A stretch of DNA of 64,000 nt from contig NZ_BLAJ01000007.1 of assembly GCF_009176305.1 (NCBI RefSeq), forward strand, positions 171,654 through 235,653. Reading direction: 5' to 3'. The DNA comes from Martinezella dioscoreae (GTDB lineage: Bacteria > Pseudomonadota > Alphaproteobacteria > Rhizobiales > Rhizobiaceae). Positions within the stretch are counted from its first letter, which is position 1. Every line of letters starts with the position of its first letter. Below are positions 1 to 8,468 of the stretch, piece by piece. Under the pieces are notes generated by a model. That model saw only the letters and a program-made list of their open reading frames with translations, did no database searches and was not told the origin of the DNA. The position numbers and the translations under genes were made by a program.

Positions 1-129
1 CAGGGAAGCGCCGAGCGTGACGAAATTGCCCGTGACATGCGCCGTGAACAGGCCATGCAGGGCAAGAAACCCCGCGGTATCGACATAGCCGCCATTGATG
101 CTCAGAAGGGTGGGCAGGCTCGGCTTCAT
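1..129 (-). CDS. DUF1275 (YoaK-like) family membrane protein, N-terminal part
   Basis: The reverse strand from 129 to the window edge reads as 43 codons beginning ATG, with GAGAAAG a few bases upstream as a possible ribosome binding site. The peptide contains GGYVDTAGFLAL followed by FTAHVTGNF, which is the characteristic first transmembrane segment of DUF1275/YoaK proteins; these are about 220-250 residue integral membrane proteins of unknown substrate. The gene runs off the window, so its integrity cannot be judged. It lies downstream of traA on the same strand, about 150 bp away, with no sign of coupling. Confidence 0.75.
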   Translation of the reverse strand, partial: MKPSLPTLLSINGGYVDTAGFLALHGLFTAHVTGNFVTLGASL

Positions 130-283
130 TGCTTTCTCGCTCGCTTCGATCGTCTCCGACCTTATCGCGCCGAATGACCTCCAATGTCGAGACGTTTGCG
201 CGCTGGAGAAGCGAAACATCGCCGTGCGGCGCCGGTCGGTCCGGATATAAGCCTATCGTTCCCTCTAAAATCTCCGGATGCTC

Positions 284-3200
284 TCAGCGATCAACGCCAC
301 GGGCATGGTTGATCGTTCGAAGTTGGCGCTCGGCGATAATCTCTTCTGCCCTATCTGTAGCGACGACACGTTGGACCATGCGCAATTGGCCCAGGATGGC
401 CTTGAAGTCCGTCTGCTGAGACTTTGAGACCATCTTGGCAGCATCAGCTTCATTGCGCAAAATGACACCGGGTCCGAAGCGAGCATCAAGTGCCTTGCTA
501 ACGAGAGAAAATTCCTGACGGACATCTGCCGACAACGACCGGACCAATCGTGCCAGTTCGCGCGGCTTCTTCTCCGTCTCGGACGAAATGTGTCGCAGCG
601 CTGTCTGAGCGGTTCTCGTCAACGCCGGAATAGGTATTGCCATCCGTTCCCGCTCTATCATGACCGCCGCTTTTTCGTCCTCAAAAGCGCTCAAGTAAAA
701 TCGCCCCAGAGAGCGTACATTAGCACCAACTGCTTCAACCGCCCGCAGAGCTTCCCTACGCTCGCGACCACCGGCAAGCAGCCTATCCATCATTCTGCCG
801 CTACCGCGCAAAGGGCCATAGGCAGTTGGCTCTGTGGTGACGGCACGCGCAATACGCTCAGGGTCGATCTGCTTTTGCACCAGATCTTCGATCATCGCCA
901 CGGCGGCTGCGGGATCGCGCCAGATCACGGATCCCGTCGCGGTGAGTGCTGCTCTCGCCTGTTTGTAATGCTCAGTCTCGATTACGCGTGTTCGAGCCTC
1001 CTCGTCGAGGCTTACATTGAATTTCGTGACCGCCGGCAACATCGCAGGCGATGCGAGTTGGGCGAGACGCGCCTCTTCTGCAAACGATCGGGTTAGGGAG
1101 TTCACCGCGGGTAATAGATCGGAAGCATCCGCCGTTGGAACGGGCAAGGCGTCTTTGTCGTGTGTTGCGTGAATAGCAGCATTTCGCCCTGAAGTTGCGA
1201 CTGGCACCTCCAGGGGCACGTTCGCCCGTCGCCAGAGCCGCGCCACATGATCACTTTTTGCCGTGAGCCAATTGGATAGGCGCTCCACCTGTAACTCGAC
1301 GGCGTAACCATACTCCGCGATAGTGTCGATGCCGCGCCGCCGTGCGAAATCGAAAGCTACGGATTGATAAGACGGCTCGTTTTCGAAATCGAGCGTCGTC
1401 GTCTTTTCGCCGGGGCGCGACAGCCGTTCAATCAATTGCGCAAAGAGCGTCGGCGGGCGGTGTTCGGCGTCAATTTGCTCCATCCGAGCCTCGGCCTTAT
1501 CAATTGAATATGCCGTCCAAATATTGCGGCCGACAATGCGATCCTCGAAATGCCTCGCCCCCGTTTCCTCATCAACAACGGGCATTTTAACGGTAACTTT
1601 TTCAGTCCCCTCCTTGCGCATGGTCACTATATCCCCGACCCCGACGCCGGCCGTCTCAAGCGCCTTGGGCAGATTGACGCCCCAAAGGCGATGCGTGGTT
1701 CCATCGGTCGTTCTGACGTCGACATAAGGAGAAGGACCAGAGTCGTCCCGCTTGCGAAACTTCGCAAGTCCGATTTCAACAACCTCGCCGGTGATGCCAG
1801 TGGCATGCTCGACGCGTGTCGTCTTGGCCCGTTCGAACTTTGGCTGAAAATCTTCCCTTGCCGCATAAAGATCGACACGCTCGCGATGACGCGTCATGGC
1901 AACATATGTCAGGTGTCGGTCCATCATGCCTGTTGCCAGCACGAAAGCGCGGTTGAAGGTCGATCCTTGAGTCTTGTGAATCGTTGCAGCGTAGCCATGG
2001 TCGACGTTGCGATAAGTCTCCTCGGAGAACATGACATCCCGACCACTGTCCAACCGAACCAAAAGCAATGGTACCCCGCCTCGACCCGCTGTCGATATGA
2101 CCGTTCCAAACATGCCGTTCTTGACGTGCTGAACAGTTAAGTGAGGGGCTTTGGGTTCGACGAACCGTGCATTTTCGAGGAAGATGATCCGGTCTCCCTC
2201 GCTAAACTCACGTATGCCGCGCTCTGTACGAAACGACCTACCCTCCCCAAGCGCATCCTGTTGCAACAGGATCGCACGGATCGCGTCGTTGAGGCGTCTC
2301 ACATCGCTGTTAGAGTGGGCGAGAACCATCAACTCGTCGCCACGCAATTTACGACCTTCGGCCTCCACCTTGGCAATGGCATCAAGGCGGGCGCTGACCC
2401 AGTCGGAGACGATGCGTTGAACCGCATCATTGCGCGTGTCACTTTCAAGGAGATGGCCATGGGCGCTATAGGCACTCAAGGCTTCCTCGACATTTCCACG
2501 GGCAAATAGACGAGACGCCTCTCGCGCCCATTCGTGTCTCTGGCGGCGAACGCCGACCAATTCGGCAAAGCCGATGCGCTCGACGACGGCACGGAAGGCA
2601 GCCCCCGCCTGGATCGGCTGAAGTTGCATCGCGTCGCCGACAAGAACCGCTTTCGCCCCGGCATCCTCGACGCGTTTGAGGAGACGTGCCATCTGTTGCG
2701 ACGATACCATGCCAGCTTCGTCTAGGACCAAGACATCGCCCTTCTGAAGTAGGTCATGATCGTTTTTCCAGGCAAGCTCCCAAGCGGCAATCGTACGCGA
2801 ACGGATCCCGGAACTGCCAGTCAATGCCTCCGCCGCCTTGCCGGCGAGCGCTGCTCCGAGGACGCGCCTGCCGTCTCGTTCCCAGGCGAGACGTGCCACA
2901 CTCAGCAATGTCGATTTGCCAGCGCCCGCAATCCCGACGACCGCGGCAATGCCGCTATCGGCCGTGATATGCCGAACCGCATCGAGCTGCTCAGCGTCAA
3001 GGCGGATGACCCTGTCGGGAGCCGCCTCAATCTCACCTATGGCGGCATCAACTTGGGATGACGATACCGCGAAACCACCCATGTTCGAGAGATTGAATGC
3101 CGACCGCGCCATATGGAATTCGGTTCTGATCGTCGCGCGCGTCGTGAAGACCGCCGGCAGCTCTACCCCACCAGTTTCCGCACTCACCTGCTGCGGCCGC

Positions 3201-4168
3201 AGCATTACCAAATCGTCCGACGCCATCAGTTTCGCGCGGATATTGGCAAAGACGATTGGATCATCAACGTGGCGGTGCAGGGCACGGGCGATCTCGGCTT
3301 CACCAAAAGTCGAGCGCTCATTGCTGAGTTGCCTAAGCAGTAGACCGGGGTCGGCAGCAAGGCGATCCGCCGTCTCGTAACGCCGCGCCAACGCCGCCGG
3401 GGCGAAATAGACATTGGCACCCTTGCGTAGAAGCGCCGTGCGGGCAGGACCGAGATGACGCTGCCCCATTCCCCGCAATCCCTGCTCCTCATAGGAGCGG
3501 CCGTCTATGCGAATATCGTGACCGGCAAGTGCCAGATGGCGCGTTACCGTTTGAGCCCAGGCAAGCTTCCACTCCTCCATCGTTTCCTTGTTGCCTGCCC
3601 ACGGACGGTAAATGATTGCTCCTTTCGGCCTATCTGGGCTTTTGAGGCGCAGAGGCTCGCCGGTGTCGTCGACGATAGCGATCTGCTTCGGCCCAAACCC
3701 TTCCGCGGTCAGCGGACGCAGTGTGGTCATAACGTGGACGTGCGGATTTCCCTTCTTATCGTGATAGACCCAGTCTGCAACCATTCCGCACGACAGGAGG
3801 TTCTCGCGAACGAAATCGCGCACCAGCGCGATATTCTCAGTCCTGCCGAGCTCGTTTGGAAGCGCAAGGATAATCTCGCGGGCTAACCGTGCATCACACC
3901 GGGTCTCGAAGCAATCGACAGCATTCCAGAGCGCCTCACTGGCGCCGGCAACCGATCGTCCGTCGATTAAAGTTCGCAACCATGCCGGTGTATCGTCAGG
4001 CAGAGCGAGTTCCTCATGGATGAGTTCGTCCGCCCTCGCGGAGTAGCGGAACTTAGTCCCTACCTGCTCATCCGTCATCTTGGTACGATGCCGATAGGCA
4101 GCAGCCGAGACAACGCTCTGTCCCGCTCCGCGGCTGATCATTTTCGCTCTCAAAAACATAATAGCCAA
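284..4168 (-). CDS. traA: TraA conjugative relaxase/helicase (MOBQ, rhizobial Ti-type)
   Basis: Multidomain relaxase of 1294 residues that would nick oriT and unwind the transferred strand. The N-terminal relaxase domain has the SAAAYRHR segment expected to carry the catalytic tyrosine (near residue 25) and the metal-binding three-histidine region NPHVHVMTTLRPL (near residue 142). The central part is a RecD-like helicase with Walker A GIAGAGKST (about 412-420), Walker B VLVLDEAGM, and a late motif HKTQGSTF followed by TYVAMTRHRERV. I chose the TTG at 4168 because GGAAG lies 7 bases upstream and the protein then begins with the conserved IMFLRAKMISRGAGQS stretch; a GTG at 4192 is also open. 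Length is within the range for rhizobial TraA. It is divergent from traC, as in Ti-type DNA-processing regions. Confidence 0.95.
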   Translation of the reverse strand: MAIMFLRAKMISRGAGQSVVSAAAYRHRTKMTDEQVGTKFRYSARADELIHEELALPDDTPAWLRTLIDGRSVAGASEALWNAVDCFETRCDARLAREIILALPNELGRTENIALVRDFVRENLLSCGMVADWVYHDKKGNPHVHVMTTLRPLTAEGFGPKQIAIVDDTGEPLRLKSPDRPKGAIIYRPWAGNKETMEEWKLAWAQTVTRHLALAGHDIRIDGRSYEEQGLRGMGQRHLGPARTALLRKGANVYFAPAALARRYETADRLAADPGLLLRQLSNERSTFGEAEIARALHRHVDDPIVFANIRAKLMASDDLVMLRPQQVSAETGGVELPAVFTTRATIRTEFHMARSAFNLSNMGGFAVSSSQVDAAIGEIEAAPDRVIRLDAEQLDAVRHITADSGIAAVVGIAGAGKSTLLSVARLAWERDGRRVLGAALAGKAAEALTGSSGIRSRTIAAWELAWKNDHDLLQKGDVLVLDEAGMVSSQQMARLLKRVEDAGAKAVLVGDAMQLQPIQAGAAFRAVVERIGFAELVGVRRQRHEWAREASRLFARGNVEEALSAYSAHGHLLESDTRNDAVQRIVSDWVSARLDAIAKVEAEGRKLRGDELMVLAHSNSDVRRLNDAIRAILLQQDALGEGRSFRTERGIREFSEGDRIIFLENARFVEPKAPHLTVQHVKNGMFGTVISTAGRGGVPLLLVRLDSGRDVMFSEETYRNVDHGYAATIHKTQGSTFNRAFVLATGMMDRHLTYVAMTRHRERVDLYAAREDFQPKFERAKTTRVEHATGITGEVVEIGLAKFRKRDDSGPSPYVDVRTTDGTTHRLWGVNLPKALETAGVGVGDIVTMRKEGTEKVTVKMPVVDEETGARHFEDRIVGRNIWTAYSIDKAEARMEQIDAEHRPPTLFAQLIERLSRPGEKTTTLDFENEPSYQSVAFDFARRRGIDTIAEYGYAVELQVERLSNWLTAKSDHVARLWRRANVPLEVPVATSGRNAAIHATHDKDALPVPTADASDLLPAVNSLTRSFAEEARLAQLASPAMLPAVTKFNVSLDEEARTRVIETEHYKQARAALTATGSVIWRDPAAAVAMIEDLVQKQIDPERIARAVTTEPTAYGPLRGSGRMMDRLLAGGRERREALRAVEAVGANVRSLGRFYLSAFEDEKAAVMIERERMAIPIPALTRTAQTALRHISSETEKKPRELARLVRSLSADVRQEFSLVSKALDARFGPGVILRNEADAAKMVSKSQQTDFKAILGQLRMVQRVVATDRAEEIIAERQLRTINHARGVDR

Positions 4169-4359
4169 ATTTGACTCTTCCTTTTCCAGCACATCGGTAC
4201 CGCATAGATATCGAGAGACCTGGCGAAAAGGCCCATAATAGGCCGGTTTTCTAGGATGAATTCCACTTTCCTATATTATTTCAGTCCATTTGACTACTGC
4301 ATTTAATGCAGTATAAAAGATTCCATTAGATTTGATCCCGATGAAAGAAAGGACAGGGC
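4169..4359. other. Divergent traA/traC intergenic region, candidate oriT
   Basis: In Ti-type and other rhizobial plasmids oriT lies between divergent traA and traC, which is this position. The stretch is AT-rich. It holds a perfect inverted repeat TACTGCAT-TTA-ATGCAGTA at 4295-4313 and a weaker one, GAAAAGGCC with GGCCGGTTTTC, at about 4223-4251. I do not recognise the Ti-type nic core, so the oriT call rests on position and dyads, and the dyads could equally be regulator sites for the two promoters. Confidence 0.4.
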
Positions 4360-4584
4360 ATGCGTGCAAGAAGCACGGCTTCCGAGATGGACACGCAGAT
4401 CGAGCTGCTCAGGGAGAAGCGCAAGAGGATGGTCGCCAAGGCCAATGAACGTTTCGCTAGCGCGGCACGGAGGGCAGGTCTCGCGGAACTGGACATTTCC
4501 GACGCCGAGCTCAATGAGGTTCTCGCCGAAATCACAGCGCGATTTCGCGACGGTGAAAAAAGGAAAACGGGCGCATCCACTTAA
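4360..4584 (+). CDS. traC: TraC-like conjugal transfer accessory protein
   Basis: Small charged protein of 74 residues with an N-terminal coiled-coil segment rich in Glu, Lys and Arg (about residues 9-35), then a segment ending in EVLAEITARFRDGEK. This resembles rhizobial TraC, a relaxosome accessory protein encoded beside oriT. The ATG follows GAAAGGACAGGGC, a good ribosome binding site. It overlaps the traD frame at its 3-prime end, consistent with a traCD unit. Downstream traG is not adjacent as it is in Ti plasmids; it lies about 34 kb away. Confidence 0.75.
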   Translation: MRARSTASEMDTQIELLREKRKRMVAKANERFASAARRAGLAELDISDAELNEVLAEITARFRDGEKRKTGAST

Positions 4585-4861
4585 GAGGCTAGATCAGCGG
4601 ATTATGCTTCTCGAACGCAGGCAGCAGCGTGACATGATAAAAGATCGCAAGCGCGAAACGCGCGAAAAGATGATCTTCGGCGGATTGATCATCAAGGCTG
4701 GCTTGCGAAAGGCCGATCGTGCGTTCCTGCTCGGCGCCTTGATCGAGGCGAGCCGGATCCCGCCTGATACCGCGCAATACCGCCATCTACACAAGATTGG
4801 TATGGAAGCGTTCCGCGCCGATGCACGCATGACGAATTCGGAAAGCAAGGACCTAGCATGA
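4553..4861 (+). CDS. traD: TraD-like conjugal transfer protein
   Basis: The frame following traC encodes a small basic protein with the segment RETREKMIFGGLIIKAGL and then ADRAFLLGALIEAS, the hallmark of rhizobial TraD proteins. Its biochemical role is not established; it accompanies TraC in the DNA-processing module. The start is uncertain. GTG at 4553, inside traC, gives 102 residues and keeps a basic N-terminus (HPLKRLDQRI) that I think belongs to the family. ATG at 4604 gives 85 residues, closer to the Ti-plasmid TraD length of about 70. Neither has a strong ribosome binding site, so coupling to traC is likely. Confidence 0.75.
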   Translation: MKKGKRAHPLKRLDQRIMLLERRQQRDMIKDRKRETREKMIFGGLIIKAGLRKADRAFLLGALIEASRIPPDTAQYRHLHKIGMEAFRADARMTNSESKDLA

Positions 4862-4889
4862 CGATAAAGTGAGGTGGCGCGCGCAAATC

Positions 4890-5078
4890 TTACTCCGCGC
4901 GTTCGGCCTCGAGAGCGGCAATCTCGTCGGAGATTTCCGCGATGCGTTGACGGAGCTCCGCCTCGGTACCGTCGTCCACCTCGCCTTCGCCAAAACAATA
5001 GCGGGCAATGTGCAGCTCAAGCTTGGCTTCAAGCTGCTCGCGCTGTGTGCGCAGATGTTTGAGATAGCTGTTTCGCAT
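4890..5078 (-). CDS. Small coiled-coil hypothetical protein
   Basis: A 62-residue reading frame converging on traD. The product is strongly helical and acidic, with heptad-like leucines in LRTQREQLEAKLELHIARY and again in LRQRIAEISDEIAALEAE, so it is probably an antiparallel coiled coil. Codon use and composition look like a real protein and better than the opposite-strand frames. There is only a weak ribosome binding site (GAAAGCG). I do not recognise a family. Its position beside traCD suggests a plasmid accessory role, which is inference only. Confidence 0.55.
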   Translation of the reverse strand: MRNSYLKHLRTQREQLEAKLELHIARYCFGEGEVDDGTEAELRQRIAEISDEIAALEAERAE

Positions 5079-5218
5079 TGCGAATACGCTTTCAAAGAAA
5101 TGAAGTCACTCCCAATAAATAGGTTCGAAATCAGAAAGTTTCGATAGACGTCCCATCACCCACCTGAAACTCTTGTCACGAAATGCCGCAATGCCGCCGT
5201 TTCACACTTGTTTCAAAG

Positions 5219-5232
5219 TGACCGACCGGTCA
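5219..5232. promoter_or_regulatory. Palindrome upstream of the polysaccharide module
   Basis: TGACCG-AC-CGGTCA, a perfect dyad about 105 bp before the dehydrogenase start, in the 258-bp gap that would hold its promoter. The size and symmetry fit a dimeric repressor operator, but no regulator is linked to it. Confidence 0.3.
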
Positions 5233-5336
5233 TCACATTCATGCGACTGCGGCTGAAATGATCCCGAGGGCAAATATTAGGCGCTGACATCAGCTTCAAA
5301 TTCGGGCTAATTCAGGCGGAGTGTTCGAGGTATGTT

Positions 5337-6623
5337 GTGTTGAACGAAAAAATTGCCGTCATTGGCCTCGGTTATGTTGGCCTACCTGTCGCGATTGCGC
5401 TTGCCGAAAAATTCCATAATGTGGTCGGCTTCGACATCAAAGCCTCTCGCGTCACTGCGCTGCAGGCGGGCAAGGACGATACCCGGGAGATTTCTTCTGA
5501 ACGGCTGCGGTCGAGCGGACTGCACATCAGCAGCGAGATCGAGGATCTCAAGGATCGCGATATCTTCATCGTTGCCGTGCCGACGCCGATCGATCGGAAC
5601 CGCCAGCCCGACCTGCGGCCCATGATTTCCGCCTCGCGCACCGTCGGCAAAGTCCTGCGCAAGGGTTCGATCGTTGTCTATGAATCGACCGTCTATCCCG
5701 GCGTTACCGAAGAGGTCTGCGGCCCGGTGCTGGCGGAAGTTTCCGGGCTGCGCCAGGGCGAGGATTTCCATGTCGGCTATTCGCCGGAACGAATCAACCC
5801 TGGCGACAAGGAACACACCTTTGAGCGCATCGTGAAGGTCGTCGCCGGCGATGATGCGGAAACCTTGGAAAAGATCGCCGCCATCTATGGTGCCGTGGTC
5901 GAGGCGGGCATTCATCGCGCCCCGAGTATTAAGGTGGCCGAGGCCGCCAAGGTGATCGAAAACACCCAGCGCGACGTCAACATCGCACTGATGAACGAGC
6001 TTTCGATCATTTTCGAGAAAATGGATATCCGCACCGCCGATGTTTTAAAGGCGGCACGGACGAAATGGAACTTCCTGCCCTTTACTCCCGGCCTGGTCGG
6101 CGGCCACTGCATCGGCGTCGACCCCTATTATCTGACTGCCAAGGCAGAAGAGCTCGGCTATCATCCCGAAGTCATCCTCTCCGGCCGCCGCATCAATGAC
6201 GGAATGGGCGCCTTCATTGCCCAGAAGCTCATCAAGATGCTGGTTGCGGCGAAAAAGCCGATCAATGGCGCGCGCATCGGCATATTCGGTCTGACCTTCA
6301 AGGAAAATGTGCCTGACCTGCGCAACAGCCGCGTTCCCGACATTATAAGCGAACTGCATCAGTTCGGCCTGGAGCCGCTGGTGCACGATCCGATGGCGAG
6401 CCATGCGGAAGCCGAGGAGGAATACGGCATTCGCCTGATGGAGCTGAAGGATTTCGGCAAGCTTGATGCCGTCGTGCTTGCCGTTCCCCATAAATCCTAT
6501 CTGGCGGAAGGTGCAGCCACTATCCTCGATCTCTTGAGCGAGAACGGCGTCGTCGTCGACGTGAAGGCAGCTCTCGATCGGAGTAATCCTCTGCTGGAAG
6601 GTCACTCAGTCTGGAGTCTGTAA
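5337..6623 (+). CDS. tviB: Nucleotide-sugar dehydrogenase (TviB/WbpA-type UDP-GlcNAc 6-dehydrogenase)
   Basis: Cytoplasmic NAD-dependent enzyme of 428 residues that oxidises the C6 hydroxyl of a UDP-HexNAc to a uronic acid, giving a precursor for capsule or O-antigen. The N-terminus is a Rossmann fold, KIAVIGLGYVGLP. The central domain carries TPID and ESTVYPG, and the catalytic cysteine lies in GGHCIGVDPYYL near residue 260. The spacing and the GLGYVGLP and SPERINPG motifs place it with the Vi-type (TviB) group rather than with Ugd. Start is GTG at 5337 or TTG at 5340, with GAGG about 8-11 bases upstream. It converges on the neighbouring epimerase-like gene with an 11-bp gap. Substrate specificity is inferred from family. 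Confidence 0.9.
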   Translation: MLNEKIAVIGLGYVGLPVAIALAEKFHNVVGFDIKASRVTALQAGKDDTREISSERLRSSGLHISSEIEDLKDRDIFIVAVPTPIDRNRQPDLRPMISASRTVGKVLRKGSIVVYESTVYPGVTEEVCGPVLAEVSGLRQGEDFHVGYSPERINPGDKEHTFERIVKVVAGDDAETLEKIAAIYGAVVEAGIHRAPSIKVAEAAKVIENTQRDVNIALMNELSIIFEKMDIRTADVLKAARTKWNFLPFTPGLVGGHCIGVDPYYLTAKAEELGYHPEVILSGRRINDGMGAFIAQKLIKMLVAAKKPINGARIGIFGLTFKENVPDLRNSRVPDIISELHQFGLEPLVHDPMASHAEAEEEYGIRLMELKDFGKLDAVVLAVPHKSYLAEGAATILDLLSENGVVVDVKAALDRSNPLLEGHSVWSL

Positions 6624-6633
6624 GGCTGAAACG

Positions 6634-7572
6634 CTAGCTCAGCGCGCCTTTATCCCCGCCGGCGACCGTTGCCGCCAACCCTTCTTCGACGGAGTAAGGC
6701 GGCGACCAGCCGGTGAGCGCCCGCGTCTCGCCAATATCGACCTGAAGCGAGCTAAGCAATCGCCGCGCGGCGGCTCGACGTCCCAGAATTGCGGCAAGTC
6801 CCTCAAGCAGCGCAGGCGGCAGCGGTAGTATCCAAGCCTTGCGCCCTGCAGCCAGAGATAGTTTGGAGATCAGCTGGCCAATCGAAAGATCTTCGCCATC
6901 GCTGACCAGGAATACACGATTACTGACGGCAGAGTGGCTGGCGCAGAGCAGCATGAAATCGACGAGATTGCCGATATAAACGAGCGACCTGCGGTTTCGA
7001 ACCGCCCCAAACGGCCAGGGAAACGGCCGCGCAGCCCACCTCATCAAGCTTGCGAAATTCGCCTTAACGCCGGGACCATAGACGAGCGGCGGCCGGATGA
7101 TGACGACCTCCATGCCCGTTTCCGCTGATATCGCGAGCAAGGCCTCCTCCGCCTCCAGTTTCGAGCGGCCGTAGGCATCTTCCGGATTCGGTATATCGGA
7201 AGCCTTGAAAGGCTCCCCCTCCGCCGTCTCCTCGCCATTGACCTTGATCGAGCTCAGGAAGACGAAGCGTTTTACGCTCGCGGCCGCGGCTTGTCGCGCC
7301 AGGTTGACGGTCGCATCGACATTGACGGCTCGGAACGCAGCCAAGGGATCGGCGGCGCTCTCGTTCATGACATGGACGCGGGCCGCCAGATGCATGACGA
7401 CATCGACGCCGGCAAGCGCATCGGTCCAATCCGTATCGCGATCCATCGTCCCGATGGCGACGAAGCCTGGGCGGGAGTTGCGGCTGACCGGCCGATACTC
7501 CATTCGCCGGCGGGAAAGCTCCGTGCACAGAGCTTGTCCGACAAAACCCGTCGCACCCGTCACCAGGATCAT
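6634..7572 (-). CDS. NAD-dependent epimerase/dehydratase (UDP-4-keto-sugar reductase type)
   Basis: Extended SDR of 312 residues. It begins MILVTGATGFVGQ (glycine-rich cofactor motif) and has HLAARVHVM, the SSIKVNGE serine segment, and the catalytic YGRSK (Tyr and Lys). The C-terminal substrate domain ends in TGWSPPYSVEEGL. The ATG at 7572 follows GGAGG 10 bases upstream; an upstream ATG at 7626 adds an unlikely 18 residues. Divergent from a sugar-phosphate transferase, this pairing resembles the Rhizobium etli WreQ/WreU pair, in which WreQ reduces UDP-4-keto-QuiNAc to UDP-QuiNAc and WreU starts the O-antigen. That specific assignment is inference; a 4-epimerase activity is the alternative. 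Confidence 0.85.
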   Translation of the reverse strand: MILVTGATGFVGQALCTELSRRRMEYRPVSRNSRPGFVAIGTMDRDTDWTDALAGVDVVMHLAARVHVMNESAADPLAAFRAVNVDATVNLARQAAAASVKRFVFLSSIKVNGEETAEGEPFKASDIPNPEDAYGRSKLEAEEALLAISAETGMEVVIIRPPLVYGPGVKANFASLMRWAARPFPWPFGAVRNRRSLVYIGNLVDFMLLCASHSAVSNRVFLVSDGEDLSIGQLISKLSLAAGRKAWILPLPPALLEGLAAILGRRAAARRLLSSLQVDIGETRALTGWSPPYSVEEGLAATVAGGDKGALS

Positions 7573-7759
7573 CCGCCAGCTGCCTCCACTTTTCCGCACC
7601 ATGATTAATTGGGACATGCTTTGCACGGGATGTCTGCTTAGAACAAGGGCGGGGAATCTTGCCGGGACTGGTTGTGCTTGAAATCGCGATATGAGATGGA
7701 CGGAACACTGACGACCTTGATCACCCTCAGAACAGAGGGTGATGCAACGACAAGAGACG

Positions 7760-8335
7760 ATGTTTTATACGATCGCCAAGCGCCTTTTCGATTTTCTCGC
7801 CGCTCTAGCCGCGACCATCGTTTTTTTCATCCCGATCCTGATCGTCGCACTTGCAGTGCGTCTGACCTCACCTGGTCCGATCCTCTATTGGTCGGATCGG
7901 GTCGGCCGGAAAAATAAGATCTTCCGCATGCCGAAATTTCGAAGCATGCGTACGGATACGCCGGCGGTTGCGACCCATCTGTTGAAGGACCCCAAGATCT
8001 ATCTGACGCCGATCGGCTCCTTCCTGCGCAAGTCGAGCCTCGACGAGTTGCCGCAGCTTTGGTGCATCCTGAGAGGCGAGATGAGCATCGTCGGCCCGCG
8101 CCCGGCGCTATTCAACCAGCACGATCTCGTCGCACTGCGCACGGAACGTGGCGTCGACGCTTTGCTACCGGGCTTGACCGGTTGGGCGCAGGTCAACGGC
8201 CGCGACGAGCTGCCGATCCCCGAGAAGGTGGCGCTGGACGAGGACTATCTGCACCGACGCTCCTTTCTTTTCGATCTGAAGATCATTTTCCTGACGGTAT
8301 TGAAAGTGGTCCGGCGCGACGGAGTTGCTCATTGA
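7760..8335 (+). CDS. Initiating sugar-phosphate transferase (short PHPT family, WreU-like)
   Basis: Membrane-bound enzyme of 191 residues that transfers a hexosamine-1-phosphate from its UDP form to undecaprenyl phosphate, starting O-antigen or exopolysaccharide synthesis. One N-terminal membrane segment (about residues 10-32) is followed by the bacterial sugar transferase motifs: KFRSMRTDT, the SSLDELPQLWCILRGEMSIVGPR region, and PGLTGWAQVNGR. It lacks the extra N-terminal helices of WbaP, so it belongs to the short class. ATG at 7760 is preceded by AAGAG; ATG at 7742, nearer AGAGGG, would add six residues. It is divergent from the reductase, with a shared promoter region of about 190 bp. 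Confidence 0.92.
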   Translation: MFYTIAKRLFDFLAALAATIVFFIPILIVALAVRLTSPGPILYWSDRVGRKNKIFRMPKFRSMRTDTPAVATHLLKDPKIYLTPIGSFLRKSSLDELPQLWCILRGEMSIVGPRPALFNQHDLVALRTERGVDALLPGLTGWAQVNGRDELPIPEKVALDEDYLHRRSFLFDLKIIFLTVLKVVRRDGVAH

Positions 8336-8468
8336 CAAACAATCAGCGAAATCGGCATCAGTGACACAACGGCGCGGGAAAATTGCCGTATTCCTGCCCC
8401 TTTGCGACCATACGGCCCGTGACGGGGCGAGGAATGCCGGATGGTGAACCGATTCTGGACAAAGGCGG

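Noticed and set aside
2255..2272. Perfect 18-bp palindrome ATCCTGTTGCAACAGGAT sharing the GTTGCAAC core with the GntR sites
   Set aside because: It lies inside the traA coding sequence, the T/A flanks are absent and the core can occur by chance.
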